The notes under the pieces were generated by a model. That model saw nothing but the letters and a program-made list of their open reading frames with translations. It searched no databases and was not told where the DNA came from. 38,007 bases of DNA from Prevotella sp. (GTDB lineage: Bacteria > Bacteroidota > Bacteroidia > Bacteroidales > Bacteroidaceae), in assembly GCA_022771625.1 (NCBI GenBank), contig JALFCW010000137.1, forward strand, positions 1 to 38,007, in the 5' to 3' direction. A program made the translations under genes and the position numbers. Shown in pieces: positions 24,931 to 33,791 of the stretch (positions are counted from its first letter, which is position 1; each line of letters begins with the position of its first letter).

Positions 24931-26154
24931 TTATACTGAGAATGAACTGTCTTTCTGGAGTTGATGCTCGGCATACTCACGGGTGACAGTGAATGTCTTC
25001 TTGCGAGAAGAGGGAGCCTCGAACATCGCGTCGGTCATAATCGACTCTACTATGGAGCGAAGACCACGGGCTCCTAATTTATAACTTACAGCCTTGTCAA
25101 TCATATATTGCAATGCCTCTTCTTCGAACACCAATTTTACATTGTCCATCTCGAAGAGCTTCTGGTATTGCTTGATAATTGAATTCTTGGGCTCTTTCAA
25201 TATCTTCTCAAGTGCCTCACGATCAAGAGGATTGAGATATGTGAGCACAGGAAGACGACCTATCAACTCGGGAATAAGACCGAAGGACTTCAGATCGTCG
25301 GGCTGGATGTATTGCATCATATTACCCTTGTCGAATTTCTTGGTGTTGAGCACTGAATCAAAACCCACGGAATGGGTGTTGAGACGTTGGGCAATCTTGC
25401 GCTCTATACCATCAAACGCTCCTCCACAGATAAAGAGAATATTGCGGGTATCGACATGGATATAGTCCTGGTCGGGATGCTTGCGACCACCCTTTGGCGG
25501 CACATTCACCATCGTGCCCTCAAGAAGTTTGAGCATTGACTGCTGAACACCCTCGCCACTGACATCGCGAGTGATGGAGGGGTTGTCGCCCTTGCGTGCT
25601 ATCTTGTCGATCTCGTCGATAAACACAATGCCACGCTGGGCGGCATCGACGTCGTAGTCGGCAACCTGGAGCAGACGAGACAAGATACTCTCTACATCCT
25701 CGCCTACATATCCTGCCTCGGTGAACACTGTTGCGTCAACAATGGTGAAGGGGACATCGAGCAACTTGGCTATGGTGCGGGCAAGAAGGGTCTTACCTGT
25801 TCCGGTACTTCCCACCATAATAATATTACTCTTCTCAATCTCCACTCCATCAGGGTCCTCGGGTTGCTTCAGGCGCTTGTAGTGATTATACACCGCCACG
25901 GAAAGGAATCGCTTGGCATCGTCCTGACCAATGACATATTGGTCGAGATAGGCCTTTATCTCCTTGGGCTTGGGCACCTTAAGGTCCTTGGTAGCCTTCT
26001 CTTCCTTCTTCCTGGTGGCACTTGCTGTCGATTCCTGTAATATCTTGTATGCCTGCTCGGTACAGATATTACAGATATTGCCGTTGATACCGGTAATCAT
26101 CAACAGGACATCCTTCTCACTGCGACCACAAAAACTACACGTTTTCTTCATCAT
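24931..26154 (-). CDS. clpX: ATP-dependent Clp protease ATP-binding subunit ClpX
   Basis: 407 aa, normal length. N-terminal zinc-binding domain with two CxxC pairs (TCSFCG and CNICT). AAA+ module: [18 protein letters not shown] (Walker A), [17 protein letters not shown] (Walker B), [14 protein letters not shown] (pore loop), and [15 protein letters not shown] (sensor and arginine region). The IGF-like ClpP docking loop falls near FDGIERK. ClpX unfolds tagged proteins and feeds them to ClpP. Its first codons overlap the end of clpP by 20 bp, so the two are translationally coupled. An adjacent in-frame ATG at 26151 is an equally possible start. Confidence 0.97.
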   Translation of the reverse strand: MMKKTCSFCGRSEKDVLLMITGINGNICNICTEQAYKILQESTASATRKKEEKATKDLKVPKPKEIKAYLDQYVIGQDDAKRFLSVAVYNHYKRLKQPEDPDGVEIEKSNIIMVGSTGTGKTLLARTIAKLLDVPFTIVDATVFTEAGYVGEDVESILSRLLQVADYDVDAAQRGIVFIDEIDKIARKGDNPSITRDVSGEGVQQSMLKLLEGTMVNVPPKGGRKHPDQDYIHVDTRNILFICGGAFDGIERKIAQRLNTHSVGFDSVLNTKKFDKGNMMQYIQPDDLKSFGLIPELIGRLPVLTYLNPLDREALEKILKEPKNSIIKQYQKLFEMDNVKLVFEEEALQYMIDKAVSYKLGARGLRSIVESIMTDAMFEAPSSRKKTFTVTREYAEHQLQKDSSFSV

Positions 26155-26818
26155 TCTTCTTCCTTATCAACACCTTGTCTATCATTCCATACTCGCGAGC
26201 TTCTTCTGCTGTCATCCAATAATTACGGTCGGAATCGTTCCAAACCTTATCAAATGGGGTATGAGAGTGATTGGAGATAATTGTGTAGAGTTCCTTCTTG
26301 AACTTCATAATCTCCTTTGCCTCAATCTCAATATCCGAAGCCTGCCCCTGAACACCGCCAAGAGGCTGGTGGATCATCACACGACTATGGGGAAGGGCTG
26401 AACGCTTGCCCTCCTGACCTGCCACAAGAAGGACAGCACCCATCGAGGCTGCCATACCGGTGCAGATGGTGGCTACATCACTGGAGATAAACTGCATGGT
26501 GTCGTAGATACCAAGTCCGGCAGTGACACTGCCACCAGGAGAATTGATATAGATGGAGATATCTTTGCCTGGATCTACTGAGTCGAGATACAACAACTGA
26601 GCCTGAAGGGTGTTGGCTGTATAGTCGTCAATCTGTGTGCCAAGGAATATTATACGATCCATCATAAGACGCGAGAACACGTCCATCTGGGTCACATTAA
26701 GTTGTCTCTCCTCCAAAATATAAGGGTTGAGATACTGAGCCTGCTGGCTCACAACATCATCCAAGACCATCCCGTTAATACCGAGATGCTTGGTCGCATA
26801 TTTTCTAAATTCATTCAT
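26135..26818 (-). CDS. clpP: ATP-dependent Clp protease proteolytic subunit ClpP
   Basis: 227 aa from ATG 26818 ([12 protein letters not shown]). Serine peptidase of the Clp complex. The catalytic Ser is in [14 protein letters not shown], the His in [12 protein letters not shown], and the Asp in the following helix region (DIEIEAKEI). The oxyanion glycines [16 protein letters not shown] and the [16 protein letters not shown] sequence are present. The N-terminus is about 20-30 residues longer than the mature E. coli protein, perhaps a processed propeptide. It heads the long minus-strand block; a hairpin and a -7-like box lie upstream at 26865-26940. Confidence 0.96.
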   Translation of the reverse strand: MNEFRKYATKHLGINGMVLDDVVSQQAQYLNPYILEERQLNVTQMDVFSRLMMDRIIFLGTQIDDYTANTLQAQLLYLDSVDPGKDISIYINSPGGSVTAGLGIYDTMQFISSDVATICTGMAASMGAVLLVAGQEGKRSALPHSRVMIHQPLGGVQGQASDIEIEAKEIMKFKKELYTIISNHSHTPFDKVWNDSDRNYWMTAEEAREYGMIDKVLIRKKNDEENV

Positions 26819-26864
26819 AATTCTTATATATTTCAAATCGTTTTTTACGTACAATATATTGACA

Positions 26865-26940
26865 AAAATAGAAGGCTACCGACCTTTTTATTTCGTTCGT
26901 GGAACAAAATTAATAAAAAAAGTCGATAACCTTCTATTTT
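26865..26940 (-). terminator. Long hairpin terminating tig, with a possible clpP promoter in its loop
   Basis: AAAATAGAAGG (26865-26875) pairs perfectly with CCTTCTATTTT (26930-26940), and the pairing continues with two mismatches through TACCGAC / GTCGATA. Read from tig (minus strand), the second arm ends in TTTTTG. The loop contains TAATTTTG (minus strand, 26905-26912), a fit to the -7 consensus, which would start the clpP transcript about 80 nt before its ATG. Confidence 0.65.
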
Positions 26941-26964
26941 ATGAGGTTTTTTTGCTAAAAAATC

Positions 26965-28329
26965 TTATTTTTCTGACATTAACTTGTTAAACTCGTCCAA
27001 AGAGACCGTTTTTTCGTTCAATTTAACTACTTTTTTGAGTGTTTCTGCAAGTTTTACATCTGATGCACGCTCAACGTATGACTCAAGATTCTTCTCGTCC
27101 TTCATAATCTGCTGAACATAATTGTCGAGATACTCGTCGGGCACATTGCTCATGCCATACTGGGCAAACTGCATGCGGGCAACATCCTTGCAAACTTTAA
27201 GTACGTCATCCTTTTCAACCTTGACATTGTTGCTCTTCAAAAGTGAATCCTTTATGAGGCTCCACTTGAGCTCGTTGACACTGGCTGCAAAGTTGTCCTC
27301 GATGAACTTGTCATCCTTGTCGGGATTGTTGCTCTTCATGATGCGCTTGAGAAGCTCTTCGGGGAAAGCGATTTCGCCAACCTTGTTCTCGGCATACTTG
27401 CGGAGGTCGAGCAAGAACTTATAATCCTCGTCGTTGGCAAACTGAGTCTTGATAGACTCTGCCACCTTCTGACGGAACTCTGCCTCGTCCTTTACATTGC
27501 CCTCACCATACACCTGATCGAACAATTCCTGGTTGACATCGGCCTTTACAAAGCGAGACACCTCGGTTACGAGATATGTGAAATCTGACTCCAGAGCCTC
27601 TGCCTGCTCGTCGCTGATCTTAAGCAATGACTTGATCTCTGCATTGTTCTCAGGATATGCCTTCTTGGGATTGAAGGTGATGACACTGCCAACCTTGGCA
27701 CCGTCAAACAGCTTCTGCTGATCTTCAACCTTAATATATTCGGGCATCAACACTGCCTGCTCAACAGTAATACCGTCTTCCTTGGCATTGCCATCGGCAT
27801 CAAGCTCGCGGAGGTCACCCTTGAGCATGTCGTTCTGTGAGGCATCATAGTCATCTACCTTGTCATAGTGACCCGAACGGCTTCTGAACATATCAATCTG
27901 CTGGTCAACAAGCTTGTCGTCAACATCGATTGAATAATGATCAATCTCGTCATTACCATTAATCTCAACATTGATTTCAGGTGCTACGGCAATATCGAAG
28001 ATAAACTCGAAAGGACCGTCTTTCTCCAAATCCTGCTCTACCTGAGCAGCATTGGGCAGAGGAGAGCCAAGCATGGCAATCTTGTTGTCAATGATATAAC
28101 CATTGAGCTTTTCACCCAACATCTTATTGATAACGTCCATCTTGACTTGGGCGCCAAACTGGCGTTTAATCATACCAATGGGGGCCTGGCCCTTGCGGAA
28201 ACCGGGGATATTGGCCTGCTTGCGATAGTTCTTCAGGGTCTTCTCAACTTCGCCCTGATAATCATCCTTTTCAATGGTGATCTTAAGCACACCATTGATC
28301 TTGTCTGGATTTTCAAATGAAATATTCAT
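26965..28329 (-). CDS. tig: Trigger factor (ribosome-associated chaperone)
   Basis: 454 aa, slightly longer than E. coli Tig (432). The ribosome-binding signature is present in its family form: IPGFRKGQAPIGMIKRQFG (about residues 40-58). The central PPIase-like region seems poorly conserved, as is common in Bacteroidetes. The C-terminal substrate-binding arms are rich in charged helices (VFEQ-like YVERASDVKLAETLKKVVKL). The protein binds nascent chains at the ribosome exit tunnel. Its neighbours clpP and clpX follow in the same order as in E. coli (tig-clpP-clpX), but here a terminator-like hairpin separates tig from clpP. A -7 box TAACTTTG (minus) lies at 28375-28382. Confidence 0.9.
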   Translation of the reverse strand: MNISFENPDKINGVLKITIEKDDYQGEVEKTLKNYRKQANIPGFRKGQAPIGMIKRQFGAQVKMDVINKMLGEKLNGYIIDNKIAMLGSPLPNAAQVEQDLEKDGPFEFIFDIAVAPEINVEINGNDEIDHYSIDVDDKLVDQQIDMFRSRSGHYDKVDDYDASQNDMLKGDLRELDADGNAKEDGITVEQAVLMPEYIKVEDQQKLFDGAKVGSVITFNPKKAYPENNAEIKSLLKISDEQAEALESDFTYLVTEVSRFVKADVNQELFDQVYGEGNVKDEAEFRQKVAESIKTQFANDEDYKFLLDLRKYAENKVGEIAFPEELLKRIMKSNNPDKDDKFIEDNFAASVNELKWSLIKDSLLKSNNVKVEKDDVLKVCKDVARMQFAQYGMSNVPDEYLDNYVQQIMKDEKNLESYVERASDVKLAETLKKVVKLNEKTVSLDEFNKLMSEK

Positions 28330-28374
28330 CTTTCTTTCTTCTTATATATTATTATTGTTATTCAAATTGAGGTG

Positions 28375-28382
28375 CAAAGTTA
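28375..28382 (-). promoter_or_regulatory. Putative -7 box of tig
   Basis: The minus strand reads TAACTTTG, 46 bp upstream of the tig ATG. No clear TTTG at the expected distance upstream. Confidence 0.5.
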
Positions 28383-28435
28383 CACATATTTGAGCGAATA
28401 TCTGCACATTTTGCAGTTTTTAACCTTTTTTCGAC

Positions 28436-29251
28436 TTATAAACCGTCACTTTCGCTTGCCTCCTTGGCCTTGCGCTCCTCTTCCAACAACTGGAAATCCT
28501 TCTTGCGCAGTACAAAACTGTTACTGAGATACTTCTCGCGCACAATCTTGTTGGCAGCAAGTTCCTCAGGACTTCCCTGAAACAGAATGCGACCCTCGAA
28601 AAGCAGGTAGGCACGATCGGTGATACTGAGGGTCTCCTGCACGTTGTGGTCGGTGATAAGGATTCCGATATTGCGGTCCTTGAGCTTCCACACTATCTGC
28701 TGGATATCCTCGACGGCTATAGGATCGACACCGGCAAAGGGTTCGTCGAGCATAATAAACTTTGGGTCGATGGCAAGGCAACGGGCTATCTCGGTGCGGC
28801 GACGCTCACCACCAGACAACTGGTCGCCCTTGTTCTTGCGCACTTTCTGCAGGCGGAACTCAGATATCAGACTCTCAAGCTTTTCAATTTGGTAGGCGCG
28901 AGGCTTACCTGTCATCTCAAGCACTGACATGATATTGTCCTCGACACTCATCTTACGGAATACGCTTGCCTCCTGTGCCAGATAACCAATACCGGCACGG
29001 GCGCGCTTATAAACAGGAAACTTCGTGATATCAAGGTCGTCGAGGTAGATATGTCCGGCATTAGGGACAATCAAACCTGTGGTCATATAGAACGACGTTG
29101 TCTTGCCTGCACCGTTAGGGCCAAGCAATCCTACTATCTCTCCTTGCTTCACATTGATGGAGACGTCATTAACTACAGTACGCTTTCCATACTGCTTAAC
29201 GAGGCCTTCCGTGCGGAGCACCATACACTCCTTTGTTGCATTTTCGTCCAT
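28436..29251 (-). CDS. lptB: LPS export ABC transporter ATP-binding protein LptB
   Basis: 271 aa from ATG 29251; the promoter at 29273-29303 excludes the upstream in-frame ATG. Walker [22 protein letters not shown]-loop region [14 protein letters not shown], signature [16 protein letters not shown], Walker [17 protein letters not shown] and switch His [20 protein letters not shown] are all present. The [11 protein letters not shown] pattern is typical of LptB. LptB with LptFG drives lipopolysaccharide transport from the inner to the outer membrane. A C-terminal tail of about 30 residues ([18 protein letters not shown]) extends beyond E. coli LptB (241 aa). It is divergent from mlaEF, another envelope lipid transporter. 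Confidence 0.95.
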   Translation of the reverse strand: MDENATKECMVLRTEGLVKQYGKRTVVNDVSINVKQGEIVGLLGPNGAGKTTSFYMTTGLIVPNAGHIYLDDLDITKFPVYKRARAGIGYLAQEASVFRKMSVEDNIMSVLEMTGKPRAYQIEKLESLISEFRLQKVRKNKGDQLSGGERRRTEIARCLAIDPKFIMLDEPFAGVDPIAVEDIQQIVWKLKDRNIGILITDHNVQETLSITDRAYLLFEGRILFQGSPEELAANKIVREKYLSNSFVLRKKDFQLLEEERKAKEASESDGL

Positions 29252-29272
29252 TACATTATATAAATATGGCTG

Positions 29273-29303
29273 CAAAGGTAGTGTAAAAGTCGGAAATAAC
29301 AAA
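29273..29303 (-). promoter_or_regulatory. Bacteroidetes-type promoter for lptB
   Basis: On the minus strand TTTG (29303-29300) is followed after 19 bp by TACCTTTG (29280-29273). The start codon follows 21 bp later. Confidence 0.75.
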
Positions 29304-29319
29304 ATAATTTGGATTTTTT

Positions 29320-29350
29320 TTTGTATTGTCTGCAACTTTCAGTAACTTTG
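29320..29350 (+). promoter_or_regulatory. Bacteroidetes-type promoter for mlaE-mlaF
   Basis: TTTG at 29320-29323, 19 bp spacer, TAACTTTG at 29343-29350. The mlaE ATG is at 29371. It is back to back with the lptB promoter: the two -33 boxes are 16 bp apart. Confidence 0.75.
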
Positions 29351-29370
29351 TACCCGATTTAAAGAAAAAT

Positions 29371-30120
29371 ATGATGTTAATACACAAGTCTTTGACCTCA
29401 TTCGGCAAATATCTCATGCTGATGGGTCGCACGTTCCAACGTCCTGAAAGATTCAGGATGTTCTTTAAAGAATACGTGAAGGAAATGGCGAAGTTGGGTG
29501 TCAATTCTATTGGCATCGTTCTACTCATCTCTTTCTTCATTGGTGCCGTGATATGCATCCAGATGAAACTTAACATCCAAAGCCCTTGGATGCCAAGATG
29601 GGTGACTGGTTATACCACGAGGGAAATCATGCTTCTTGAGTTCTCCTCGTCTATCATGTGTCTTATCTTGGCGGGTAAGGTGGGATCGAATATCGCATCG
29701 GAAATAGGAACAATGAGGGTGACACAACAGATTGACGCCCTTGACATTATGGGAGTAAACTCGGCGTGCTACCTGATACTGCCAAAGGTGCTCGGACTTA
29801 TCACCATAATGCCGTTCCTGGTGATATTCAGTTCGGCTTCGGGTATATTGGGTGCCTATGGTACGGCGTATATTGGTCAGGTGTTGTTGCCTGATGACCT
29901 GACACTTGGATTGCAGCACAGTTTCAACTCGTGGTTTGTATGGATGAGTATCATCAAGAGCCTTTTCTTCGCCTTTATCATCGCAAGTGTGCCTTCATAT
30001 TTCGGATATACAGTTGAGGGTGGCTCAGTGAATGTGGGAAAGGCAAGTACAGACGCTGTGGTGACAAGCAGTGTGCTTATCTTGTGTTCTGATGTTTTCC
30101 TAACACAATTACTTTCTTAA
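29371..30120 (+). CDS. mlaE: MlaE family ABC transporter permease
   Basis: 249 aa from ATG 29371; the promoter at 29320-29350 excludes earlier in-frame starts. Five to six hydrophobic segments: INSIGIVLLISFFIGAVICIQ, then FSSSIMCLILAGKVGSNIAS, PKVLGLITIMPFLVIFSSA, SLFFAFIIASVPSYFGY and a C-terminal helix. The MlaE signature GKVGSNIASEIGTMRVTQQI, followed by DALDIMGVN, is intact. With MlaF it forms the inner membrane complex that moves phospholipids between inner and outer membranes to keep outer membrane asymmetry. The substrate-binding MlaD partner is not adjacent. Confidence 0.94.
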   Translation: MMLIHKSLTSFGKYLMLMGRTFQRPERFRMFFKEYVKEMAKLGVNSIGIVLLISFFIGAVICIQMKLNIQSPWMPRWVTGYTTREIMLLEFSSSIMCLILAGKVGSNIASEIGTMRVTQQIDALDIMGVNSACYLILPKVLGLITIMPFLVIFSSASGILGAYGTAYIGQVLLPDDLTLGLQHSFNSWFVWMSIIKSLFFAFIIASVPSYFGYTVEGGSVNVGKASTDAVVTSSVLILCSDVFLTQLLS

Positions 30121-30131
30121 TTCGGATTATT

Positions 30132-30899
30132 ATGATTGAAATACAGAATTTGTGCAAGTCGTTTGGAGACAAGGAGGTTCTTAAGGATATTACCACCACC
30201 TTCGAAAACGGAAAGACCAATCTCATAATAGGACAGAGCGGTTCAGGAAAAACTGTACTGATGAAAAATCTCGTAGGTCTTCTCGACCCTACAAGTGGAC
30301 ATGTGCTTTATGACGGACGTGACTTCGTGTCAATGACAAAAAAGGAGAAAATCACACTGCGACGCGAGATGGGAATGATATTCCAAAGCGCTGCTCTCTT
30401 TGACTCGCAAACGGTGTTGGAGAACGTGATGTTCCCTCTCGACATGTTCTCTAACATGACATTGCGCGACAGAATAAAAAGGGCGAGAACTTGTCTCGAC
30501 CGTGTGAACCTCGTGGATGCCGAGGAGAAATTTCCTGGAGAAATCTCTGGCGGTATGCAGAAGCGTGTGGCTATTGCGCGAGCTATTGCTCTCAATCCCC
30601 AATATTTATTTTGCGACGAACCCAATTCGGGTCTCGACCCAAAGACGTCCCTCGTCATCGATGAACTACTTCACAGTATCACAAAGGAGTATAATATCAC
30701 TACTATCATCAATACCCACGACATGAACTCGGTGATGGGTATCGGTGAAAATATCATTTTCATTTATGAAGGACACAAGGAATGGCAAGGACAAAGCAAG
30801 GATATTATGGGAACAACGAATCAGAAACTTGCCGACTTCATATTCGCCAGCGACTTGCTCAAGAAAATGAGAAATACATATATGGAAAAAATAAAATAG
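30132..30899 (+). CDS. mlaF: MlaF family ABC transporter ATP-binding protein
   Basis: 255 aa, 11 bp downstream of mlaE and evidently co-transcribed. ABC motifs: LIIGQSGSGKTVLMKNLVGL (Walker A), MIFQSAALFDSQTVLENVMF (Q loop), GEISGGMQKRVAIARAIAL (signature, with the MQKR variant usual in MlaF), LFCDEPNSGLDPKTS (Walker B) and INTHDMNSVMGIGENIIFIY (switch His). It powers phospholipid transport together with MlaE. The gene ends at a strong hairpin at 30921-30972. Confidence 0.95.
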   Translation: MIEIQNLCKSFGDKEVLKDITTTFENGKTNLIIGQSGSGKTVLMKNLVGLLDPTSGHVLYDGRDFVSMTKKEKITLRREMGMIFQSAALFDSQTVLENVMFPLDMFSNMTLRDRIKRARTCLDRVNLVDAEEKFPGEISGGMQKRVAIARAIALNPQYLFCDEPNSGLDPKTSLVIDELLHSITKEYNITTIINTHDMNSVMGIGENIIFIYEGHKEWQGQSKDIMGTTNQKLADFIFASDLLKKMRNTYMEKIK

Positions 30900-30920
30900 G
30901 AATTATGTTATAAATAATAA

Positions 30921-30978
30921 CAGAGCCACAAAAACGCTGAGGATTCTTTATCCCCGTGTCTTTGTGGCTCTGTGTATT
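30921..30978. terminator. Bidirectional terminator between mlaF and a lipoprotein gene
   Basis: A perfect 12 bp outer stem, CAGAGCCACAAA (30921-30932) with TTTGTGGCTCTG (30961-30972). The 28 nt loop itself folds partly (GGAT with ATCC). A T-rich stretch follows (TGTATTTCC) on the plus strand and TTATTATT on the minus strand, so it can serve both convergent genes. Confidence 0.8.
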
Positions 30979-30997
30979 TCCTAAGTTTTATAGTTTG

Positions 30998-31396
30998 TCA
31001 CTTCATCTTCCAAACTCCCTTTTCCTCAAGCATCGGAACAACGATTTCCTCATTTACACTGTCGCCAAAACATAGCATCAGGAACACATTGGTCACATTA
31101 GTAACACTATCGGTCTTTGCCGTTACTATCTTCACTCCGTTTATTCCATTATGCAACTTCTTCTGCCCAAGGATATACTGCTTGGCATTCACTACAAGCT
31201 GTTCCCGGTAATGTGGAGGCAAACTGTCGGTACCTATAAATCCGGAGGAGAAAAAAGAATAACCACCAGCCAACAGACTGTCGTAGTATGCCTTTGCGGC
31301 CTTTGCGGCAAAATCCTCACGACTCGGTCCGTTGTCTCCACCACACGATGCGAATAGAGACATCAACGCCGCGACAAATATAAGTATATGTCTCAT
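30998..31396 (-). CDS. Small lipoprotein of unknown function
   Basis: 132 aa. The N-terminus is a lipoprotein signal peptide, MRHILIFVAALMSLFASCGG, with lipobox FASC and Cys18. The mature part has a helical first half (REDFAAKAAKAYYDSLLAGG), a Ser/Phe loop, then VVNAKQYILGQKKLHNGING and a strand-rich end finishing in GVWKMK. I do not recognise a named domain; the shape (helix then sheet with a final G-x-W-K strand) is like NTF2-fold lipoproteins, a guess only. It lies 21 bp downstream of der, with ATTAGGA heptamers in the gap, and is the last gene of the yceD-rpmF-fabH-era-der operon. Confidence 0.8.
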   Translation of the reverse strand: MRHILIFVAALMSLFASCGGDNGPSREDFAAKAAKAYYDSLLAGGYSFFSSGFIGTDSLPPHYREQLVVNAKQYILGQKKLHNGINGVKIVTAKTDSVTNVTNVFLMLCFGDSVNEEIVVPMLEEKGVWKMK

Positions 31397-31412
31397 TCCT
31401 AATTCCTAATTA
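31397..31412. repeat. Short heptamer repeat (TCCTAAT) between der and the lipoprotein gene
   Basis: Two adjacent copies of a TCCTAAT-type heptamer (tcctaattcctaat). It matches the repeat type at 32783-32812. Confidence 0.6.
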
Positions 31413-31417
31413 AAAAA

Positions 31418-32731
31418 TTACTTTTGTCGTATGAATATATTAATCGGAGTACCCGAAAGATTCCAATTGTCGCGAATCTTATTCTCAAGGAATCTCTTGT
31501 ATGGCTCCTTTATATACTGTGGCAGATTGGCATAGAACACAAATGAAGGTATCTGCGTATTCGGCAACTGCGAACAATATTTTATCTTAATATACTTACC
31601 CTTGATTGATGGAGGTGGATAGGCTTCTACAAGAGGGAGCATAACCTCATTCAGCTTTGTCGTACCTATCTTGGCTGTACGGTGGAGATATACCTCCTTA
31701 GCCGTTTCAAGCACCTTAAAGATACGCTGCTTTGTAAGAGCTGAGGCAAATACGATGGGGAAGTCGGTAAAGGGTGCCATGCGATTGCGTATCGCGTCGG
31801 TGAAGGTGTCGATGACCTTCTGCGACTTATCCTCCACGAGGTCCCACTTGTTCACTACCACCACAAGACTCTTATTGTTCTTCTGGATAAGTTGGAAGAT
31901 ATTCATATCCTGGGATTCGATGCCTCGTGTGGCGTCAAGCATTAATATGCAGACATCACTATTCTCAATAGCACGGATAGAACGCATGACACTATAGAAC
32001 TCAAGGTCTTCTGTCACCTTGTTCTTCCTGCGAATACCGGCTGTATCTACAAGATAGAAATCAAAGCCAAACTTATCGTATCTAGTGTATATGCTATCTC
32101 GGGTTGTACCTGCAATCTCTGTCACTATATTGCGGTCCTCGCCGATGAAAGAATTAATGATACTGCTCTTTCCGGCATTTGGACGACCAACTACAGCAAA
32201 ACGGGGAATGCCATCCTCAAGAATATCGGAATTATCCGGCTTCAACTTCTCAAGTACCAAATCAAGTAAGTCACCTGTGCCACTACCTGTAGCTGCAGAT
32301 ATACAATAAGGATCTCCCAAACCCAACTTGTAGAACTCGGCTGCATAATACTGCTCGATATTGTTGTCTGCCTTATTGGCTACAAGTATCACGGGGAGTT
32401 TTGTCCGCCTCAAAATCTGGGCAACATCCTCATCCAAGTCGGTCACTCCATTATGCACATCCACAAGGAAAAGCACAAGGTCTGCCTCTTCGGTGGCAAT
32501 AACTACTTGCTTGCGTATTTCTTCTTCAAATATGTCGTCTGAGTTTACCACCCATCCACCTGTGTCAACTACCGAGAACTCGCGTCCACACCATTCGCAC
32601 TTGCCATACTGGCGGTCGCGTGTCGTACCGGCTTCGTCACTGACTATCGCCTTGCGAGAATTAGTCAGTCGATTGAAAAGCGTCGATTTGCCCACATTGG
32701 GCCGTCCGACAATTGCTACTAAGTTTCCCAT
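31418..32731 (-). CDS. der: Ribosome biogenesis GTPase Der (EngA)
   Basis: 437 aa with two GTPase domains in tandem, the hallmark of Der. First: [17 protein letters not shown] (G1), [14 protein letters not shown] (G2), VDTGGWV (G3), VANKAD (G4). Second, from about residue 175: [53 protein letters not shown]-terminal KH-like domain ends with [20 protein letters not shown] and [11 protein letters not shown]. Der acts in maturation of the 50S ribosomal subunit. It is 80 bp downstream of era, another ribosome-assembly GTPase. Confidence 0.97.
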   Translation of the reverse strand: MGNLVAIVGRPNVGKSTLFNRLTNSRKAIVSDEAGTTRDRQYGKCEWCGREFSVVDTGGWVVNSDDIFEEEIRKQVVIATEEADLVLFLVDVHNGVTDLDEDVAQILRRTKLPVILVANKADNNIEQYYAAEFYKLGLGDPYCISAATGSGTGDLLDLVLEKLKPDNSDILEDGIPRFAVVGRPNAGKSSIINSFIGEDRNIVTEIAGTTRDSIYTRYDKFGFDFYLVDTAGIRRKNKVTEDLEFYSVMRSIRAIENSDVCILMLDATRGIESQDMNIFQLIQKNNKSLVVVVNKWDLVEDKSQKVIDTFTDAIRNRMAPFTDFPIVFASALTKQRIFKVLETAKEVYLHRTAKIGTTKLNEVMLPLVEAYPPPSIKGKYIKIKYCSQLPNTQIPSFVFYANLPQYIKEPYKRFLENKIRDNWNLSGTPINIFIRQK

Positions 32732-32782
32732 ATATATTAAATTAAATATGTTTATTCTGTTATATAAGAATGAAATTTGATT

Positions 32783-32812
32783 TTCTAATTCCTAATTCGT
32801 AATCCCTAATTT
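32783..32812. repeat. Heptamer repeat (CTAATTC-like) between era and der
   Basis: ctaattcctaattcgtaat, then ccctaatttt: four roughly 7 bp units, the first two identical or nearly so. It occupies the intergenic spacer immediately after the era stop. Confidence 0.65.
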
Positions 32813-33693
32813 TACTCCGGATTATATCCGAAACTGTCGAGTTCTTTCTCGGAACTGCGCCAGTCCTTATCCACCTTGACGAAAATCTCGAGATACACGC
32901 TCTTGCCAAAGAACTTTTCCAATGACTTTCTACTCTCGGTGGATACCTTTTTCAATGCCACTCCTTGATGTCCAATAATTATACCCTTCTGCGAGTCGCG
33001 CTCCACATATATGATGGCATTGATATGTATTTTCTTTTCGTCCTCCTTGAATCGTTCCACTGTCACCTCTACGGAATATGGGATCTCCTTATCGTAGTAG
33101 AGCAGTATCTTCTCACGGATAATCTCGCTGACAAAGAAACGAGCTGGTTTATCTGTCAACTGCTCCTTATCGAAATAAGGCGGGCAGTCGGGCAACAACT
33201 CCCCTATTCTTTTGAGCAGCATGTCAACACCAAATTTGTTCTTGGCTGATATGGGCAGAATCTCAGCATTGGGCAGAAGCGAATGCCATTTTTCAACTAT
33301 TTCAGCAAGTGAATTCTGGTTGCTCTGGTCAATCTTGTTAATAAGCAGAAGCACCGGTACTGTCATCTTCGCCACCTTATCAAGAAAATCCTTGTTCTTT
33401 TCAGGATTTTCCACCACGTCAGTTACATAAAGCAATACATCGGCATCCGACAATGCTGACTCCGAAAAGGCTAACATCGACTCCTGCAACTTGTAATTGG
33501 GCTTTAACACTCCGGGGGTGTCGGAAAATACTATCTGCATCTCCGGCGTATTAACAATACCCATAATACGGTGGCGGGTAGTCTGTGCCTTAAATGTTGC
33601 AATACTTATACGCTCACCGACGAGTTGATTCATCAGCGTTGACTTTCCCACATTGGGATTTCCCACGATATTTACAAATCCTGCCTTGTGCAT
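32812..33693 (-). CDS. era: GTPase Era
   Basis: 293 aa from ATG 33693 (MHKAGFVNIVGNPNVGKST), which places the G1 motif where Era has it; the 12-codon upstream extension is not conserved-looking. GTPase motifs: [20 protein letters not shown] (G1), TRHRIMGI (G2), FSDTPGVLKPNYKL (G3), LLINKID (G4), ISAKNKFG (G5). The C-terminal KH domain contains KGIIIGHQGVALKKVSTESR then VYLEIFVKVDKDWRSSE. Era binds the 3' end of 16S rRNA during 30S assembly. A terminator-like hairpin (33722-33759) lies between fabH and era. Confidence 0.96.
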   Translation of the reverse strand: MHKAGFVNIVGNPNVGKSTLMNQLVGERISIATFKAQTTRHRIMGIVNTPEMQIVFSDTPGVLKPNYKLQESMLAFSESALSDADVLLYVTDVVENPEKNKDFLDKVAKMTVPVLLLINKIDQSNQNSLAEIVEKWHSLLPNAEILPISAKNKFGVDMLLKRIGELLPDCPPYFDKEQLTDKPARFFVSEIIREKILLYYDKEIPYSVEVTVERFKEDEKKIHINAIIYVERDSQKGIIIGHQGVALKKVSTESRKSLEKFFGKSVYLEIFVKVDKDWRSSEKELDSFGYNPE

Positions 33694-33716
33694 AGAATAT
33701 ATAATTATAGAAATTG

Positions 33717-33759
33717 ACAAAAAGCGCACCCCTGCGATGTTTATCGAAGGAGCGCGCTT
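33717..33759 (-). terminator. Intrinsic terminator between fabH and era
   Basis: On the minus strand AAGCGC...ATCG pairs back through CGAT...GCGCTT (left arm 33722-33738, right arm 33743-33759, with small internal mismatches), followed by TTTTTG. It would partly separate fabH-side from era-side expression. Confidence 0.65.
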
Positions 33760-33791
33760 GCTTATATTCCAATAGTGCTATTGTCTCTGGA

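Noticed and set aside
30921..30972. Small RNA or riboswitch
   Set aside because: The structure is a simple terminator hairpin between convergent genes; nothing else indicates an independent RNA.
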